From: an uncultured Lachnoanaerobaculum sp.
Lineage (GTDB): Bacteria; Bacillota; Clostridia; Lachnospirales; Lachnospiraceae
DNA: 8,754 bases
Direction of reading: 5' to 3'
Assembly (NCBI GenBank): GCA_916720285.1
Contig: CAKAQP010000097.1
Location: forward strand, 1 to 8,754
Both the position numbers and the translations under genes were made by a program. Each line of letters starts with the position of its first letter. Position 1 is the first letter of the stretch. Positions 6,717 to 8,754 of the stretch are shown here, piece after piece. A model generated the notes under the pieces. It had not been told where the DNA came from, made no database searches, and saw only the letters and a program-made list of their open reading frames with translations.

Positions 6717-8039
6717 ATGAAGATGTCAATGGTGTCACTTGGATGTGACAAAAATACAGTGGATTCAGAGATGATGCTGGGTCTGATGAATGAAAAGGGA
6801 TTTGAATACACGGATATTGATGAAGAAGCTGAGATAATGATAATCAATACCTGCGGATTTATACAGTCCGCAAAAGAAGAAAGTATAAATGCTATCTTGG
6901 AAGCGGCAAGATTAAAAGAAGAAGGTGCACTTAAGGCATTGATAGTTACAGGCTGTCTGGCTCAAAGATACAAGGATGAGATAATAAAAGAAATACCTGA
7001 GGTAGACGCTCTTCTTGGTACATCAAGCTTTGATAAGATAGTTGAAACTGTGGAAGAAGTACTTGGCGGAGAGATAAAAAATGAGTTTCTTGACCTTGAC
7101 AGATTGCCTTCCATTTCAAATAAGAGAAAAAATTCCACAGGCGGATACTATGCATATTTAAAGATTGCGGAAGGTTGTAATAAAAACTGCACTTATTGCA
7201 TTATTCCGTCATTACGTGGTAATTACAGAAGTTATCCTATGGATGATTTAATTGTTCAGGCAAAGGATTTGGCTGCACAGGGAATAAAAGAGCTTATCTT
7301 GGTAGCACAGGAGACTACACTTTACGGTGTAGACCTTTACGGTGAGAAGAGCTTACCTAAACTTTTAAAGGAGCTTGCAAAGGTTGACGGCATAGAGTGG
7401 ATAAGAATACTTTATTGCTATCCTGAAGAGATTACAGATGAGCTTATAGAGGTTATTGCAAATGAAGATAAGGTTTGTAAGTATTTGGATATACCGATAC
7501 AGCATGCTTCAGACAATATACTCAGAAGAATGGCAAGAAGAACTTCACATGACGATTTGGTAAATATTATAGGTAAGCTTAGAAAAAATATACCGGATAT
7601 TACACTTAGAACCACAATAATATCAGGATTCCCGGGTGAGACTGAAGAAGATCTTGAGACTGTAATTGATTTTATCAAGAAGATGAAGTTTGAAAGACTG
7701 GGTGTTTTCACATACAGTGAAGAAGAAGGTACGGTTGCGGCAGGCTTTGAAAATCAAATCGATGAAGAAGAAAAAGAGGCCAGAAGAGATAGAATAATGA
7801 GAGTGCAGCAGGAGATTTCAGAAAAGAATCTTGAAAAAATGGTCGGAAAGACATTTAAGGTGCTCATAGAGGGTAGACTTCCTGAGGAAAATGTATATAT
7901 AGGAAGAACATATATGGATGTTCCGGGTGTGGACGGATATGTTTTTGTAAATACAGATAGAGATTTTATGACCGGAGATTTTTGTGATGTAATCATAACA
8001 GGTTCATCCGAGTATGATTTGATAGGAGATGCAATATGA
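6717..8039 (+). CDS. rimO: Ribosomal protein uS12 methylthiotransferase RimO (radical SAM)
   Basis: Adds a methylthio group to a conserved Asp of ribosomal protein uS12, using two [4Fe-4S] clusters and S-adenosylmethionine. The 440 residues hold the N-terminal methylthiotransferase domain with Cys10 (VSLGCDKNTVD), Cys46 (NTCGF) and Cys80 (TGCLAQRY). The radical SAM core contains C154-N-K-N-C158-T-Y-C161. A C-terminal TRAM domain (~375-440) ends Y-D-L-I-G-D-A-I. SLGCDKN and the YDLIG ending favour RimO over the tRNA enzyme MiaB. The first ATG is chosen because it gives the usual short leader before VSLGC, and AAAGG (6707-6711) lies 5 nt upstream. An internal ATG two codons later would be less well spaced. 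pgsA overlaps its stop by 4 nt. Confidence 0.97.
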   Translation: MKMSMVSLGCDKNTVDSEMMLGLMNEKGFEYTDIDEEAEIMIINTCGFIQSAKEESINAILEAARLKEEGALKALIVTGCLAQRYKDEIIKEIPEVDALLGTSSFDKIVETVEEVLGGEIKNEFLDLDRLPSISNKRKNSTGGYYAYLKIAEGCNKNCTYCIIPSLRGNYRSYPMDDLIVQAKDLAAQGIKELILVAQETTLYGVDLYGEKSLPKLLKELAKVDGIEWIRILYCYPEEITDELIEVIANEDKVCKYLDIPIQHASDNILRRMARRTSHDDLVNIIGKLRKNIPDITLRTTIISGFPGETEEDLETVIDFIKKMKFERLGVFTYSEEEGTVAAGFENQIDEEEKEARRDRIMRVQQEISEKNLEKMVGKTFKVLIEGRLPEENVYIGRTYMDVPGVDGYVFVNTDRDFMTGDFCDVIITGSSEYDLIGDAI

Positions 8040-8575
8040 ATTTGCCAAATAAATTGACGGTTTTAAGAGTACTGCTTATACCTTTCTTTGTAGCAAGCCT
8101 TTTATTTAAAGGTGGAGAAGATTATAAGTTCAGAATAATTGCGCTTATTATATTTGCTGTTGCGGCACTTACCGATACTCTGGATGGTATGATTGCCAGA
8201 AAATATAATCTGATTACAGATTTCGGAAAGTTTATGGATCCGCTTGCGGATAAGGTGTTGGTATGCTCAGGGCTTATCTGTTTTGTGGAACTTAGACAGT
8301 TAAGTTCTGTTATTGTGCTTATTGTTATAGCAAGAGAGTTTATAATAAGCGGCATAAGGCTTGTGGCTTCCGACAACGGTGTGGTTATTGCGGCGGCAAT
8401 GTCGGGAAAGTTAAAAACTGTTGTACAGATGGTTACTGTTATTTTACTTATATTGAATCTGCCTAAGCTTAGCTTGGTAACAAATATTTTTATTATCTTG
8501 ATGCTTTTCCTTACAATATTTTCTCTTTGTGAGTATATTATCAAGAATAAGAATGTTATAATGAGCAGTAAGTAA
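8036..8575 (+). CDS. pgsA: CDP-diacylglycerol--glycerol-3-phosphate 3-phosphatidyltransferase
   Basis: Makes phosphatidylglycerophosphate from CDP-diacylglycerol and glycerol-3-phosphate in the cytoplasmic membrane, the entry to phosphatidylglycerol and cardiolipin. The full CDP-alcohol phosphotransferase motif is present: D47-x2-D50-G51-x2-A54-R55-x8-G64-x3-D68-x3-D72. The N-terminus MNLPNKLTVLRVLLIPFF is typical of PgsA, and several hydrophobic helices follow (about 8-24, 33-48, 74-90, 91-106 and 128-170). The length of 179 residues is normal. The start overlaps the rimO stop in ATGA (8036-8039), and AGGAG at 8024-8028 lies 7 nt upstream. The rimO-pgsA-cinA order is common in Clostridia. 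The exact alcohol substrate is inferred from family resemblance, with high likelihood. Confidence 0.95.
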   Translation: MNLPNKLTVLRVLLIPFFVASLLFKGGEDYKFRIIALIIFAVAALTDTLDGMIARKYNLITDFGKFMDPLADKVLVCSGLICFVELRQLSSVIVLIVIAREFIISGIRLVASDNGVVIAAAMSGKLKTVVQMVTVILLILNLPKLSLVTNIFIILMLFLTIFSLCEYIIKNKNVIMSSK

Positions 8576-8598
8576 TATGCATTTATAAAGGAGTGGAA

Positions 8599-8754
8599 AT
8601 GGATACTGTTACCAGAAATAAGACGATAAAACTTATTGGAATGAATGAAGCGGATATAAGAACTTCTATTTCAGACTTGATTGATAATGAAGATGTGAAA
8701 ATTGAAATAAAGCCTTTTGATTCTAAAACTTATATAATACTTACAGCAGATGCC
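8599..8754 (+). CDS. CinA-family protein, N-terminal fragment, starting at the middle domain
   Basis: The frame is open from ATG 8599 to the window edge (52 codons). AAAGGAG (8587-8593) lies 5 nt before the start, so this is a true gene start. Full-length CinA begins with a molybdopterin-binding-like domain (a start such as M-x-V-E-L-I-S-V-G-T-E-L-L), which is not seen. Instead the residues K-T-I-K-L-I-G-M-N-E-A-D-I (8-20), then DLID (26-29) and T-Y-I-I-L-T-A-D-A (44-52) resemble the KH-like middle domain of CinA, where G-E-S-x-L-E-x-x-L is followed by D-L-I and by R-x-T-A-K. An amidase domain of PncC type (nicotinamide mononucleotide deamidase) would be expected beyond the edge. Position after pgsA supports CinA. 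The similarity is recalled from the family and is short, so the call is moderate. Confidence 0.55.
   Translation, partial: MDTVTRNKTIKLIGMNEADIRTSISDLIDNEDVKIEIKPFDSKTYIILTADA

Noticed and set aside
8122..8544. Minus-strand open frame of 140 codons opposite pgsA
   Set aside because: Fully antisense to a gene with a complete catalytic motif, low-complexity translation, no ribosome binding site.
1..8754. CRISPR arrays, tRNA or rRNA genes, toxin-antitoxin or phage genes
   Set aside because: No regularly spaced repeats, cloverleaf or such gene families were seen; gaps between genes are all below 130 bases.

Overview
The window looks like AT-rich Firmicute DNA, most likely from a low-GC Lachnospiraceae member (class Clostridia). 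The evidence is the AGA/ATA-rich codon use, the strong AAAGGAG-type ribosome binding sites, the CutC sequence of Firmicute type, and the housekeeping order yicC-gmk-rpoZ-rimO-pgsA-cinA. The genus is not determined. The first ~226 bases do not belong to this background: they are ~58% GC by hand count and encode part of a proteobacterial-style ABC-2 permease. They run in frame into the C-terminal tail of an unrelated sugar ABC permease. The simplest reading is a chimeric join (assembly or library artefact); a real recombination is possible but less likely.

Region 1 (about 227-4790) is the 3' part of a glycan-use operon. It holds the tail of a MalG-type sugar permease, a large cytoplasmic transglutaminase-fold protein, a GH29 alpha-L-fucosidase and a CutC-family protein, closed by a clear hairpin terminator. 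The genes are tightly packed (2-nt gap, 1-nt overlap, 9-nt gap), each with its own Shine-Dalgarno. None of the three complete proteins has a signal peptide, so the operon seems to process an imported fucosylated compound inside the cell.

The most unusual gene is the 779-aa protein at 415-2754. Its N-terminal half carries a transglutaminase core whose motifs (GRCGE, HAWVEVY, ACE) resemble peptide:N-glycanase. Its second half looks like a diverged copy of the same module that has lost the catalytic Cys and His. It ends in what looks like a CxxC-less thioredoxin fold. Together with a fucosidase and a sugar importer, this suggests a hypothesis: the system strips sugars from imported glycopeptides or glyco-amino acids. 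That is inference, not proof.

Region 2 (4813-6684) is a housekeeping transcription unit with a textbook sigma-A promoter (TTGACT, 17 nt, TATAAT). It encodes YicC/YloC endoribonuclease (TTG start), guanylate kinase and RNA polymerase omega, and ends at a perfect 8-bp hairpin terminator. RemA, often found between yicC and gmk, is absent here.

Region 3 (6717-8754) holds rimO (ribosomal protein S12 methylthiotransferase), pgsA (phosphatidylglycerophosphate synthase, 4-nt overlap) and the start of a CinA-family protein. That protein appears to begin directly at the middle domain, without the N-terminal molybdopterin-binding-like domain. No stretch longer than 300 bases lacks a gene, and no tRNA, rRNA, CRISPR array or insertion sequence was seen.
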